From an uncultured Eubacteriales bacterium (lineage in GTDB: Bacteria > Bacillota > Clostridia > Christensenellales > CAG-138): a stretch of 22,763 nt of DNA. How positions within the stretch are numbered: position 1 is the stretch's first letter; every line of letters starts with the position of its first letter. Made by a program: the position numbers and the translations under genes. The stretch covers positions 1 through 22,763 of the forward strand of contig UQGA01000022.1 of the NCBI GenBank assembly GCA_900540495.1, in the 5' to 3' direction. Below are positions 14,255-22,712 of this stretch, one piece after another. The notes beneath the pieces were generated by a model. That model searched no databases. It worked only from the letters and a program-made list of their open reading frames with translations, and was not told the DNA's origin.

Positions 14255-16213
14255 TCAGCGCACCTTAAGGCCGCTTTCCATCTCGGAGAGGGTGGTCAGC
14301 GCGGAAAGCCGCTCGTCCGCCGCGTCCGATGCGCACAGGATCATGCCGCGGCTCTCCACGCCGCAGAGCGTGACCGGTTTGAGGTTGGCCACGAGTACGA
14401 CCGTTTTGCCCACGAGCGCATCCGGCGTATACCAGGCCTTGATGCCGGATACGACCGTGCGCTGTTCCCCGCCCACATCGAGCGTCAGCTTGAGCAGCTT
14501 CTTGGAGCGCTTGATCTCCTCGCAGGCGATGACCTTTGCAAGCCGCAGGTCGATCTTGGCGAAGTCATCGTATTCGATCTCCGGCAGCGGCGGCTCCCCC
14601 GCCTCCTCCGCCGGTTTCTGCTGCGCGGCGGCTTGACGGGCGGCGATGGACTCCGCTTCGGCGAGCACGGCCTTCAGGTCGTGACGGGCAAAGAGCACCT
14701 CGGAGGCTTCGGTCACGCGGCCGCCGGACGGATAGGCGCCGAACGATGCGAGCGAATCGAGCGTGCGCGGCGCAGCGCCGAGCTGCGCGCGAATGCGCGC
14801 CGCCGTTTCCGGCAGGAACGGCTCAAGCAGGGAGGCGCCGATGGAGATGCTCTCCACCAGATGGTACAGCACCTCGGCGAGCCGGTCCCGCTGCGCCTCG
14901 TCGCGCGCGAGCAGCCACGGCGTGGTCTCGTCGATATATTTATTGCAGCGCTTGAACAGCGCAAAAATCTCCGTCAGCGCGTCGGCCACGCGAAGCGCGT
15001 CCATGTGCGCCGTTACCCGTGCAGCCGCGGCGGTGGCAACGGCTTCGAGCGCCGCATCCTCCGGCCCCGTTGCGCCCGTATGGGTGACCGTACCGCCGAA
15101 GTACTTGTTGCTCATGTCCACCGTGCGCTTGACCAGGTTGCCAAGGGTGTTGGCCAGGTCGGAGTTGATGCGCTCCACCAGCAGCTCCCAGGTGATCACG
15201 CCGTCGTTATCGAACGGCATTTCATGCAGCACGAAGTAGCGAACCGCATCCACGCCGAACACGGCGGCCAGATCATCCGCATAGAGCACGTTTCCCTTGG
15301 ACTTGCTCATCTTGCCGTCGCCCTGCAGCAACCACGGATGGCCGAACACCTGTTTGGGCAGCGGGAGACCCAGCGCCATGAGGAAGATGGGCCAGTAGAT
15401 CGTGTGGAAGCGGATGATGTCCTTGCCGATCAGGTGCAGGTCGGCGGGCCACAGGCGGGCGAAACGGGCGTCGCTTTCCCCGCCGCAGTCGTACCCGATG
15501 CCGGTGATGTAGTTGGTGAGCGCATCGAGCCAGACGTAGACCACATGGCGGTCGTCGAAGTCCACCGGCACGCCCCATTTGAAACTCGTGCGGGACACGC
15601 ACAGGTCCTGCAATCCGGGCAGCAGGAAATTGTTCATCATCTCGTTGCGCCGGGATTCCGGCTGGATGAATTCGGGATGCGCCTGAATATGCGCGATCAG
15701 CCGGTCGGCATACTTGCTCATCCGGAAGAAATAGGCCTCCTCCCGGGCGCTCTGGACTTCGCGTCCACAGTCCGGGCACTTGCCGTCCTTGAGCTGCGAC
15801 GGCGTGAAGAACGATTCGCACGGCGTGCAGTACAGGCCCTCATAGTAGCCCTTGTAGATGTCGCCCTGCTCGTACAGGCGCCGAAAGATCTTCTGCACCT
15901 GCCGTTCATGGTCGGCGTCCGTCGTGCGGATGAACTTGTTGTAGGAGGTGTTCATCAGGTCCCAGATGCGGCGGATTTCGGCCGCTACGCCGTCCACGTA
16001 CGCCTTTGGACTCACGCCGGCCGCCTTTGCCTTCTCCTCAATCTTTTGCCCGTGCTCGTCCGTGCCCGTCTGGAAGAACACATCGTATCCCTGCATGCGC
16101 TTGAAGCGGGCGATGCTGTCCGCCAGCACGATCTCATACGTGTTGCCGATGTGGGGTTTGCCCGAGGTGTAGGCGATTGCCGTGGTCAGATAATACTTCG
16201 GTTTCTGTTCCAT
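14255..16213 (-). CDS. metG: Methionyl-tRNA synthetase
   Basis: The enzyme charges tRNA-Met with methionine using ATP. The 652 residues include the class I HIGH motif as HIGN (21-24), a zinc knuckle CTPC...CPDC (Cys129, 132, 146, 149), VWLDALTNYITG (near 227-238) and KMSKS (301-305). After the anticodon-binding helical domain, a C-terminal EMAP/Trbp111-like tRNA-binding domain occupies about 547-652 (FAKIDLRLAKVIACEEI...SRGMILCASD), used for dimerisation. GGAG sits 7 bases before the start. The gene is divergent from pth with overlapping promoters. No T-box antiterminator sequence is recognisable in the ~145-base leader, which does contain GC-rich hairpins. Confidence 0.97.
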   Translation of the reverse strand: MEQKPKYYLTTAIAYTSGKPHIGNTYEIVLADSIARFKRMQGYDVFFQTGTDEHGQKIEEKAKAAGVSPKAYVDGVAAEIRRIWDLMNTSYNKFIRTTDADHERQVQKIFRRLYEQGDIYKGYYEGLYCTPCESFFTPSQLKDGKCPDCGREVQSAREEAYFFRMSKYADRLIAHIQAHPEFIQPESRRNEMMNNFLLPGLQDLCVSRTSFKWGVPVDFDDRHVVYVWLDALTNYITGIGYDCGGESDARFARLWPADLHLIGKDIIRFHTIYWPIFLMALGLPLPKQVFGHPWLLQGDGKMSKSKGNVLYADDLAAVFGVDAVRYFVLHEMPFDNDGVITWELLVERINSDLANTLGNLVKRTVDMSNKYFGGTVTHTGATGPEDAALEAVATAAAARVTAHMDALRVADALTEIFALFKRCNKYIDETTPWLLARDEAQRDRLAEVLYHLVESISIGASLLEPFLPETAARIRAQLGAAPRTLDSLASFGAYPSGGRVTEASEVLFARHDLKAVLAEAESIAARQAAAQQKPAEEAGEPPLPEIEYDDFAKIDLRLAKVIACEEIKRSKKLLKLTLDVGGEQRTVVSGIKAWYTPDALVGKTVVLVANLKPVTLCGVESRGMILCASDAADERLSALTTLSEMESGLKVR

Positions 16214-16243
16214 CGTTCTTCTCCAGCTCGTGTTGTGTGCGCC

Positions 16244-16293
16244 GCATCGGGCGCTGGGCGGGAAGCGCCGCCCGGATGCGGGGCTGCCGCCCC
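16244..16293 (-). other. Structured metG leader: two GC-rich hairpins
   Basis: In the metG 5' leader, plus-strand GCATCGGGC pairs with GCCCGGATGC (one bulged base; 16244-16279). Next to it GGGGC pairs with GCCCC around a 4-base loop (16280-16293). Reading the mRNA, the 5-bp hairpin comes first. No known riboswitch or T-box core was recognised, and no U-tract follows. Confidence 0.4.
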
Positions 16294-16366
16294 TGAATAG
16301 ATTGCCCGGTCCTCCGCCCCTCCACGCCGCGAAAAACGGAAAAGAAACGAAAAACCCTTAATGTCG

Positions 16367-16396
16367 AGCATAACACCGGCCCATGGTGATTGTCAA
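16367..16396 (-). promoter_or_regulatory. metG promoter
   Basis: On the minus strand a perfect TTGACA (plus-strand 16391-16396) is followed after 18 bp by TATGCT (16367-16372). Confidence 0.65.
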
Positions 16397-16418
16397 GCGG
16401 GGATGGGCGTGGTAAACT
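16390..16418 (+). promoter_or_regulatory. pth promoter, overlapping the metG -35 box
   Basis: TTGTCA (16390-16395) and TAAACT (16413-16418) are 17 bp apart. The -35 box overlaps the opposite-strand -35 of metG almost completely. The expected start of transcription (about 16424-16426) is only 2-4 bases before the pth ATG. Confidence 0.65.
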
Positions 16419-16427
16419 AATGCTATC

Positions 16428-17000
16428 ATGTGGATTGTGGCAGGACTGGGAAACCCGGGAATTGCATACCGTAAATCAAGGCACAATGCCGGCTTTCAGG
16501 CGCTTGACGCGCTGGCCGAGGCGCTTCATATCCGGGTGAACCGGCGCGCCATGTCGGGCCTGTGCGGCGAAGGGATCGTCGGGGGCGAGCGCGTGCTGCT
16601 CGTCAAGCCGCAGACGTACATGAATCTGTCCGGCGACTGCGTGCAGCGCGTACTGCACTTTTACAAGCTCCCGCCGGAGCGGCTGATCGTTCTTTATGAC
16701 GATATCGACCTTCCGGCGGGTTCCCTGCGCATCCGATCGTCCGGCAGCGCGGGCACGCACAACGGCATGCGCTCCGTCGTCGCCTGTGTCGGCAGCGAGG
16801 ATTTTCCGCGCGTGCGCATCGGCGTCGGCGCGGCCCGCCATGGCGAGCTCAAGGATTTTGTGCTGGCAAAGCCCGGCAAGGAGGAGCAGGCGGCCATCGA
16901 AGACGCCTGCCGCCGGGCGGCCGACGCGGTTCAGCGCATCATCGCGGGCCGGCTCCTCGAGGCGCAGACGCTGTATAACAAAAAGCACGAGGGCCTGTAA
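16428..17000 (+). CDS. pth: Peptidyl-tRNA hydrolase
   Basis: Pth releases tRNA from peptidyl-tRNA that has dropped off ribosomes. The 190 residues match the bacterial family. Motifs are GLGNPG (6-11), SRHNAGF with catalytic His19, KPQTYMNLSG, LYDDIDLPAGSLRIRSSGSAGTHNGMRS (the Asp that orients the histidine and the substrate loop) and VRIGVG. No ribosome binding site precedes the ATG, and the predicted transcript starts just before it, so the message may be leaderless. It is followed by mfd in the same direction after 107 bases, the common Firmicutes order pth-mfd, next to a prsA-like gene. Confidence 0.97.
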   Translation: MWIVAGLGNPGIAYRKSRHNAGFQALDALAEALHIRVNRRAMSGLCGEGIVGGERVLLVKPQTYMNLSGDCVQRVLHFYKLPPERLIVLYDDIDLPAGSLRIRSSGSAGTHNGMRSVVACVGSEDFPRVRIGVGAARHGELKDFVLAKPGKEEQAAIEDACRRAADAVQRIIAGRLLEAQTLYNKKHEGL

Positions 17001-17072
17001 TGCGGCCGTCGCTCCGCCCGGCCCTCCCCTCCGCTTCCTTCCATTTATATACGAAGAAGCGCGGGAAGCAAG

Positions 17073-17078
17073 TATAAA
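17073..17078 (+). promoter_or_regulatory. Possible -10 box upstream of mfd
   Basis: TATAAA lies in an AT-rich patch 30 bases before the mfd start, but no clear -35 is seen. mfd may equally be read from pth. Confidence 0.3.
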
Positions 17079-17107
17079 TACATAGTAACGAACAGAAGGG
17101 GGCATCG

Positions 17108-20100
17108 GTGAAACAACCCTTGCTGGAGGCGCTGTTTACCGCGCCGGACCTTGCGCGCGCAGCGGCGACGCTTACGGCGGGCAGGGGACCGGTCGCGGCT
17201 TTCGGGCTGCCGGAGGCGCACAAATCACATATGGCGGCGGCGCTGTCGGCCGCGGGCACGGGCGCGCCGCGCACGGTCCTGCTGGTTACCTCGACGGATA
17301 CGGCGGCGGTGCGCATGCGCGCGGATGCGGAGGCGCTGGGCGTGGCGGCGTCGCAGTTGCTGCAACGGGAAACGCCGCTGGTGCGCGTGATGAACGCATC
17401 CGGCGAGCGGGCCGGGGAGCGTGTGCGCGCGCTGATGCAGTTGGCGACGGGGCAACCGGGCGTGGTCGTGGCGAGCATGGCGGCGCTGATGCAGCGCGTT
17501 GCGCCGAAGGAGGCCTTTTTACGGCAGCGCATCGAGCTGCACACCGGCGTTGAAACGGCGCCGCGGGCGCTGCTTGAGCGATTGTGCGAGGCGGGGTACG
17601 AGCGCGTGGAGATGGTCGAGGGGCGCGGGCAGGCGGCGTTGCGCGGCGGCATTGTGGATGTGTATGCGCCGGATGCGCGCTACCCGGTGCGCGTCGAGTT
17701 CTGGGGCGATACGGTGGATCAGATGCGCCTGTTCGACCCGGTGACGCAGCGCAGCGTGGAGCAGGTAACGCAGGCGGTGTTCGCCCCCGCGTTCGAGATG
17801 CCGCAGCCGCCGGAGGCGACGGCACGCGCGCTCCAAAGGATTGCGGGGCGCGAGGAGTTCTATGAGCAGGAGCAGGCGTGGCGCGGCGGGCGCGCCTGCG
17901 CGGGTGCGGAGGCGCTGCTGCCGCTGCTGTATGCGGCGCCGGCAGCGGTGACCGACTATCTGCCGGAAGGCGCGCTGGTGCTTGCGGACGAACCCAACCG
18001 GCTGGAAGAGGCGGCGCAGGCGGCGCAGATTGCATTTGCGGAAACGGTGTCCGCCATGCTGGAGCGCGGCGAGGGGCTGCCGGAGCAGGGCGATTTGCAG
18101 ATGAGCGCGGAGGAGGCGCTCGGGCGGCTGGCGACCGGGCGCACCATGGCGCTGTACACGCTGGCGCGCTCGCACCCGGCGTTTGCGCCGAAGGAGATCA
18201 TACAGCCCCTGGGCCGCAGCGCACCGCAGTACATGGGCAGCATGGAGGAGCTGGCGCGGGACGTGCGGCTGTGGAAGCAGGGCGGTGAAGCGGCGGTGCT
18301 GTTCGCGGGCGAACATGCCGGGCGGCTGCACCGGCAGCTGCTTGATCTGGGCGTGGAGACTGCGGAGACGGTGGCGCTGGAGCGGATGCCGGTTCACGGG
18401 GAGGCGCTGATCGTGGCGCAGGCGCTGCCGCGCGGATTCTGTTATCCGGAGCTCCGACTCACCGTGCTCGGCGCGCAGGAGCTGTTCGGGAAGGAGGCGC
18501 CGACGCGCCGGGGAACGCGCCGCCGCGACGGGCTGCGCTTGCCGGAGCTTTCGGCGGGCGATTACGTCGTACATGAAGCGTACGGCATCGGCCGGTTTGT
18601 AGGCGTGGAAACGCTGACCGTGCAGGGACATACGCGGGACTACCTGCTGCTCGAATACCGCGGCGGCGACCGGCTGTACATCCCGACCGACCAGCTCGAC
18701 CGGGTGCAGAAATACATCGGCGGCGGCGACGAGGACGCTGCGCCCGGCCTGTCCCGGCTCGGCGGGAACGAGTGGCAGTCGCGCGTGAGCCGCGCGCGGG
18801 AGTCGGCGAAAAAACTGGCGGTGGACCTTGCGGCGCTGTACGCCGGGCGCATCGACGGCAGGGGGTTCGCCTTTTCAAAGGATACCCCCTGGCAGGCGCA
18901 GATGGAGGCGCGCTTCCCCTACCGCGAGACGCCCGACCAGCTCGAGAGCATCCGGGAGATCAAGGCGGACATGGAACGGCCGCGGCCGATGGACCGGCTG
19001 CTGTGCGGCGACGTGGGCTATGGCAAGACGGAGGTGGCGCTGCGCGCTGCGTTTAAGGCTGTGCAGGACAGCAAGCAGGTCGCCTTTCTCGTGCCGACGA
19101 CGATCCTTGCACAGCAGCACTACAACACCATGACCGCCCGCTTTGCGGATTTTCCGGTGCGCACGGCCTGCCTGTCGCGCTTTACGCCACCGCAGGAGCG
19201 CAGGACGATCCGCGAAAAGCTTCGTTCCGGCGAGATCGACGTGGTCGTGGGCACGCACGCGCTGCTGGGCAAGGACGTGCGATTCAAGGATCTCGGACTG
19301 CTGATCGTGGACGAGGAGCAGCGGTTCGGCGTCAATCACAAGGAGCAGATCAAGGCGCTCAAGGCGGATGTGGACGTATTGACGCTCACGGCTACGCCCA
19401 TCCCGCGCACGCTCAACATGTCCATGACCGGCATCCGCGACATCAGCGTGATCGAGACGCCGCCCGAGGCGCGCTATCCGGTGCAGACCTTTGTGCTCGA
19501 ATATACCGATGCGCTTGTGACGGAGGTGCTCACGCGCGAGCTGGCGCGCGGCGGGCAGGCGTACGTGGTGTTCAACCGCGTGCAGGGCATGGAGGGCTTT
19601 CTGCGCCATCTGAGCGAACTGCTGCCGGAGGCGCGCATCGCCATGGCGCACGGACAGATGCCCGAAGGACAGCTTGAGCGCACGATGCTGGCCTTCCTGG
19701 AAAAGGAATACGACGTGCTGGTGTGCTCGTCGATCATCGAAAGCGGGCTCGACATCCCGAATGTGAACACGCTGCTGGTGGTGGAGGCGGACCGATTCGG
19801 ACTCGCGCAGCTATACCAGCTTCGCGGGCGCGTCGGGCGCTCCACGAGGCTTGGGTACGCCTACTTTACGGTGCGGCGCGGCGTGGCCATGAACGAACAG
19901 GCGCACCGGCGGCTGTTGGCCATTCGGGAGTTTACGCAGTTTGGCGCCGGGTTTAAGCTCGCCTTGCGCGACCTGGAGATCCGCGGCGCCGGCAGCCTGC
20001 TCGGCGCGGAGCAGCACGGGCATATTGCGGATGTGGGATACGAATACTATTGCAAGCTCATGCGCAGCGCAGTTGCGCAGGTGCGCGGGGAGGCGCCCCC

Positions 20101-20575
20101 GCCGGAGCAGCCGGACGTTGCCGTGGACGTGCCGGTTTCCGCGCATATCCCCAGGACGTTTATCGCAAGCGAGGTGCAGCGGCTTGCCGCTTACCGCCGC
20201 ATTGCGGACGCGGCGGACGGCGATGCGTTGCTGGATGTGCGAGAAGAGCTGGAGGACCGCTACGGCGAGCTGCCGGAGGCGGTGGAAAACCTGCTGTATC
20301 TGGCCAAGTTGCGGCAATCCGCCGCCCGGGCGCAGCTGGCCGGCGTGACCGCCCGGGAGGGCGAGGCGTTGCTGACGTTCCGCGAGGGCGCGCAGATCGA
20401 CGGGGCGCGGCTGCTGGCCGCCGTATCCGGCATGCGCGGCGCGCAGCTGACCGCAACCGAACCGCCCGCCATCCGCCTGCGCCGGCCGGATGCCACAGCG
20501 GAAGCCTGGTTGCAGGAACTGCCACAATTTATTTACACAATCGTGTCTTGTTCTGACACATTGGACAGACTATAA
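17108..20575 (+). CDS. mfd: Transcription-repair coupling factor Mfd
   Basis: Mfd pushes stalled RNA polymerase off damaged DNA and recruits UvrA. The 1155 residues have the full layout: an N-terminal UvrB-like region, a CarD-like RNA-polymerase-interaction domain near 485-550 (DYVVHEAYGIGRFVGVE...DRLYIPTDQLDRV), and a RecG-like translocase. The translocase has Walker A GDVGYGKTE (about 634-642), the DExQ-type box VDEEQ (about 733-737), TATPIPRTLNMSM, and the TRG motif region DLEIRGAGSLLG (from about 955). A C-terminal UvrA-masking domain completes it. The start codon is GTG with AAGGGGG upstream. The last codons overlap the promoter of the next gene. Confidence 0.97.
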   Translation: MKQPLLEALFTAPDLARAAATLTAGRGPVAAFGLPEAHKSHMAAALSAAGTGAPRTVLLVTSTDTAAVRMRADAEALGVAASQLLQRETPLVRVMNASGERAGERVRALMQLATGQPGVVVASMAALMQRVAPKEAFLRQRIELHTGVETAPRALLERLCEAGYERVEMVEGRGQAALRGGIVDVYAPDARYPVRVEFWGDTVDQMRLFDPVTQRSVEQVTQAVFAPAFEMPQPPEATARALQRIAGREEFYEQEQAWRGGRACAGAEALLPLLYAAPAAVTDYLPEGALVLADEPNRLEEAAQAAQIAFAETVSAMLERGEGLPEQGDLQMSAEEALGRLATGRTMALYTLARSHPAFAPKEIIQPLGRSAPQYMGSMEELARDVRLWKQGGEAAVLFAGEHAGRLHRQLLDLGVETAETVALERMPVHGEALIVAQALPRGFCYPELRLTVLGAQELFGKEAPTRRGTRRRDGLRLPELSAGDYVVHEAYGIGRFVGVETLTVQGHTRDYLLLEYRGGDRLYIPTDQLDRVQKYIGGGDEDAAPGLSRLGGNEWQSRVSRARESAKKLAVDLAALYAGRIDGRGFAFSKDTPWQAQMEARFPYRETPDQLESIREIKADMERPRPMDRLLCGDVGYGKTEVALRAAFKAVQDSKQVAFLVPTTILAQQHYNTMTARFADFPVRTACLSRFTPPQERRTIREKLRSGEIDVVVGTHALLGKDVRFKDLGLLIVDEEQRFGVNHKEQIKALKADVDVLTLTATPIPRTLNMSMTGIRDISVIETPPEARYPVQTFVLEYTDALVTEVLTRELARGGQAYVVFNRVQGMEGFLRHLSELLPEARIAMAHGQMPEGQLERTMLAFLEKEYDVLVCSSIIESGLDIPNVNTLLVVEADRFGLAQLYQLRGRVGRSTRLGYAYFTVRRGVAMNEQAHRRLLAIREFTQFGAGFKLALRDLEIRGAGSLLGAEQHGHIADVGYEYYCKLMRSAVAQVRGEAPPPEQPDVAVDVPVSAHIPRTFIASEVQRLAAYRRIADAADGDALLDVREELEDRYGELPEAVENLLYLAKLRQSAARAQLAGVTAREGEALLTFREGAQIDGARLLAAVSGMRGAQLTATEPPAIRLRRPDATAEAWLQELPQFIYTIVSCSDTLDRL

Positions 20576-20576
20576 T
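20543..20576 (+). promoter_or_regulatory. Promoter of the foldase gene inside the mfd 3' end, with an inverted repeat
   Basis: TTGTTC (20548-20553) and TATAAT (20571-20576) are 17 bp apart; the -10 overlaps the mfd stop codon. GTGTC (20543-20547) and GACAC (20555-20559) form an inverted repeat that encloses the -35 box, so it could be an operator. Confidence 0.5.
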
Positions 20577-20617
20577 GCAAAGGTGCTCATGCACGAATTC
20601 GGTAAGGAGAGAAGAAG

Positions 20618-22000
20618 ATGAAAAAACGGACGCTTCGGGCGGTGGCCGCCCTGCTATGCCTGCTGCTTGCGCTTGGCGCCGCGGCCTGCGGTGAGACCGC
20701 CGGCCAGTCCGCCACGCCGACGCCGGATGCGGCGCCGGATCGTGACGCCGTGGCCGTAGAGATCGGCGACGACCTCACCGTGACATACGGCGAGGTGGAG
20801 GAAGCCTACAACTACCTTGTGGAGATGATGTCCTATTACGGCATGGCGGCGCCGACGGCGGAGGCCGACATCGAGTCGTACCAGGATCAGGCGCTCGATA
20901 TGGTCGTCGAAACGCGCAAACTGCTCTATTTTGCTGATCAGCTCGGCGTCGGCGAGTTGTCCGAGGAGGATCAGGCGGAGGTGCAGGCCCTTGTCGACGA
21001 GGATATGGACTATTATCTCGAGCAGTTCCGCGCCACAGCCGAGAGCGAGGGCGCCGAGGACGTGGAGGCGCGCGCCTATGAGCTGTTCAACGAGGAGCTC
21101 GCCGCCTACGAGATGAACATGGACCATGTGGCGTACAGCGAATATCTCTATGAGATGTACGCCGAGCAGAAGGTCATCGAAAACCTTGAGATGCACATTC
21201 GAGACACCGCCACCGTGGACGAAGCGGATGTGCAGGCGTATTACGACCAGCTCGTTGAGTCGCAGACCTCGGCATATGCGGAGGACCCGCTGCTGTATCT
21301 CGATGAGGAGGAGAGCTTTGAAATGAACGGCGGCGATCCGTCCGTCGTCGTGCCGGAGGGCTTCCTGCGCGTCAAAGCCATCGCCGTTTTCCCACAGGAA
21401 GCGATCGATGAGACGTACGAGGACAAGATCGCGCAGATGGCCGAATATGAGGCCGAATACGGCCGGCTCATGCTCGAGAGCGCGGCGGACAACGCAGCGC
21501 GCTGTTCCGAGATCAAGACGCTCTACGATGCGCTGAAGATCGAAACGGACGCCATGTATACCGCCTATATGGCCGACGCGAAGGCCAAGATCGAGGAGGC
21601 CAAGGCGCTGCTCGACGGCGGCGCCGCCTTCGACGAGGTGCTCGCCTCTCACGGGGAGGACGCAACCTTTACCGACTATACCCTCATCGCCGAGCGTGGG
21701 CAGCTTATGAGCGAGGAGGCCGGCGACGACTGGGATGAAACGCTGCGCGCCGCAGCGCTTGCGCTTGCGGACGGCGCCTACTCCGACGTGCTGCAGGCCG
21801 GCGACGCCTACTATATCCTCTATCGCGTGGGCAGCGAGGCGGCCGGCACCCGCGCGCTTGACGAGGTGCACGATGCGGTCGAGGCCGCGGCGCTGGAGGC
21901 CGAGCGCGACAGCGTCTGGACCGAGCAGGAGGCCGCGTGGGGAGAGGACGACTCCATGGTCGTGTACCACGAAGAGGTCTACCGTTCCATCGGCAAGTGA
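20618..22000 (+). CDS. PrsA/SurA-like foldase, predicted extracytoplasmic lipoprotein
   Basis: The protein has 460 residues and probably assists folding of exported proteins outside the membrane. A signal peptide (MKKRTLRAVAALLCLLLALGAAAC) ends in a weak lipobox with Cys24, then a short Thr/Pro linker. Residues ~45-220 are highly acidic helices of SurA_N type. A parvulin-like segment follows (about 250-440: LRVKAIAVFP...AKALLDGGAAFDEVLASHGED...AERGQLMSEEAGDDWDETLRAAALALADGAYSDVLQAGDAYYILYRV), interrupted by a helical insertion. That insertion and the divergent active-site region leave real prolyl-isomerase activity uncertain. AAGGAG precedes the start. A prsA-like gene after mfd is a recurring arrangement in Firmicutes. 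Confidence 0.8.
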   Translation: MKKRTLRAVAALLCLLLALGAAACGETAGQSATPTPDAAPDRDAVAVEIGDDLTVTYGEVEEAYNYLVEMMSYYGMAAPTAEADIESYQDQALDMVVETRKLLYFADQLGVGELSEEDQAEVQALVDEDMDYYLEQFRATAESEGAEDVEARAYELFNEELAAYEMNMDHVAYSEYLYEMYAEQKVIENLEMHIRDTATVDEADVQAYYDQLVESQTSAYAEDPLLYLDEEESFEMNGGDPSVVVPEGFLRVKAIAVFPQEAIDETYEDKIAQMAEYEAEYGRLMLESAADNAARCSEIKTLYDALKIETDAMYTAYMADAKAKIEEAKALLDGGAAFDEVLASHGEDATFTDYTLIAERGQLMSEEAGDDWDETLRAAALALADGAYSDVLQAGDAYYILYRVGSEAAGTRALDEVHDAVEAAALEAERDSVWTEQEAAWGEDDSMVVYHEEVYRSIGK

Positions 22001-22047
22001 TGCGCGCAGTCGCCCGCCGCGTGGCCGGGATTGCATAAATGCAGGAA

Positions 22048-22079
22048 AACGGGCCGGAACCGCATGGTTCCGGCCCGTT
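22048..22079. terminator. Bidirectional terminator with a perfect 14-bp stem
   Basis: AACGGGCCGGAACC (22048-22061) pairs perfectly with GGTTCCGGCCCGTT (22066-22079) around GCAT. On the minus strand TTTT immediately follows, so it ends the small leftward genes; on the plus strand it ends the foldase gene. Confidence 0.9.
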
Positions 22080-22097
22080 CCGTTGCGCCTGCCGGGC

Positions 22098-22301
22098 TCA
22101 GAGGTCGTCCGCGTCCTGTACGGGCGGGGTCCCGTCCACGCCCGTGCCGGTATAGCTGCCCTGCACGTCGGACGGGACGGAGCCCATACCCGGCTGAAAC
22201 GCCGGCGACGCGTCGGCCTGCCGGCGGTTGCTCAACGGCGTCCGATGCGCCGCATCAGACGCGGTACTGGTTTTGATTCTGGTTTTTCTGCTGCTGTTCA
22301 T
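22098..22301 (-). CDS. Small protein ending in QGSYTGT...PVQDADDL, start uncertain
   Basis: The open frame gives up to 67 residues. Its C-terminal half (GSVPSDVQGSYTGTGVDGTPPVQDADDL) reads like a short conserved tail I associate from memory with small hypothetical proteins of Clostridia; I cannot confirm this. The ATG at 22301 has no good ribosome binding site and overlaps the upstream small gene by 47 bases. A later TTG is possible, or the segment may be joined to the upstream ORF by a +1 frameshift at its TGA. It is followed 18 bases later by the strong terminator. Function unknown. Confidence 0.45.
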   Translation of the reverse strand: MNSSRKTRIKTSTASDAAHRTPLSNRRQADASPAFQPGMGSVPSDVQGSYTGTGVDGTPPVQDADDL

Positions 22302-22416
22302 CCTGCCAGCCCTGCCCGTTCGAGTCCTGGCCCGGGGACTGCCGCTTCTGCTTCTGCTGCTTCTGCCGGGTCTTGTCGTTCTGCCGGTTCGGCGTGTTCT
22401 CGTCGTAAAAGCTCAC
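22255..22416 (-). CDS. Small Gln/Asn/Lys-rich protein of 53 residues
   Basis: A GTG start has AAGGAG 8 bases upstream, preceded by another GGAGG, a good ribosome binding site that decides this start over a longer frame. The product starts SFYDENTPNRQNDK after the initiator and is then extremely rich in Gln, Lys and Asn; it is hydrophilic with no membrane segment. The composition is unusual for the GC-rich surroundings. No family is recognised. It overlaps the next small ORF and probably shares its transcript. Confidence 0.5.
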   Translation of the reverse strand: MSFYDENTPNRQNDKTRQKQQKQKRQSPGQDSNGQGWQDEQQQKNQNQNQYRV

Positions 22417-22661
22417 CGTATCCGCTCCTTTCCTCCAAGATTTTGTCCAGCGACACGCTGCGGCGCGCGGCATGCGCGGCACACCGGACGGTTGCGCAAG
22501 CGGGCGTGTCGTTCTCCGGCCGCCGCGATTAGTTTGCCCCGCCGGCGCGCGCGCTTGCTTTCCAGTTTTATCCGGCTTTCGAAACAGCGTCGGCGTGCAG
22601 GCGGTTTTTGAAAATACGCGCGCCGGGTTTGGACGAACAAACGGATATCTTTTGGTTTTAC
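22417..22661. other. Intergenic stretch between small leftward genes and tRNA-Gly
   Basis: Apart from the ribosome binding site of the small gene at its left edge, I see no gene, repeat or clear promoter here. Short open frames on both strands are low-complexity Arg/Ala-rich shadows. Confidence 0.5.
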
Positions 22662-22690
22662 TTGACACCACAGGGTAAAACCATTAGAAT
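22662..22690 (+). promoter_or_regulatory. Strong promoter of the tRNA gene
   Basis: A perfect TTGACA (22662-22667) and TAGAAT (22685-22690) are 17 bp apart, with transcription expected near 22697, 16 bases before the tRNA. Confidence 0.85.
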
Positions 22691-22712
22691 AATACTGCTA
22701 TCGTGGAAGTGT

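Noticed and set aside
14171..16300. A 709-codon plus-strand open frame
   Set aside because: Antisense to metG, which has all its catalytic motifs. The composition is typical of a GC shadow.
16214..16366. T-box leader for metG
   Set aside because: No antiterminator T-box core and no terminator with U-tract before the start codon; only GC-rich hairpins are seen.
20654..22036. A 460-codon minus-strand open frame
   Set aside because: Antisense to the foldase gene, which has a signal peptide and ribosome binding site; the antisense product is low-complexity.
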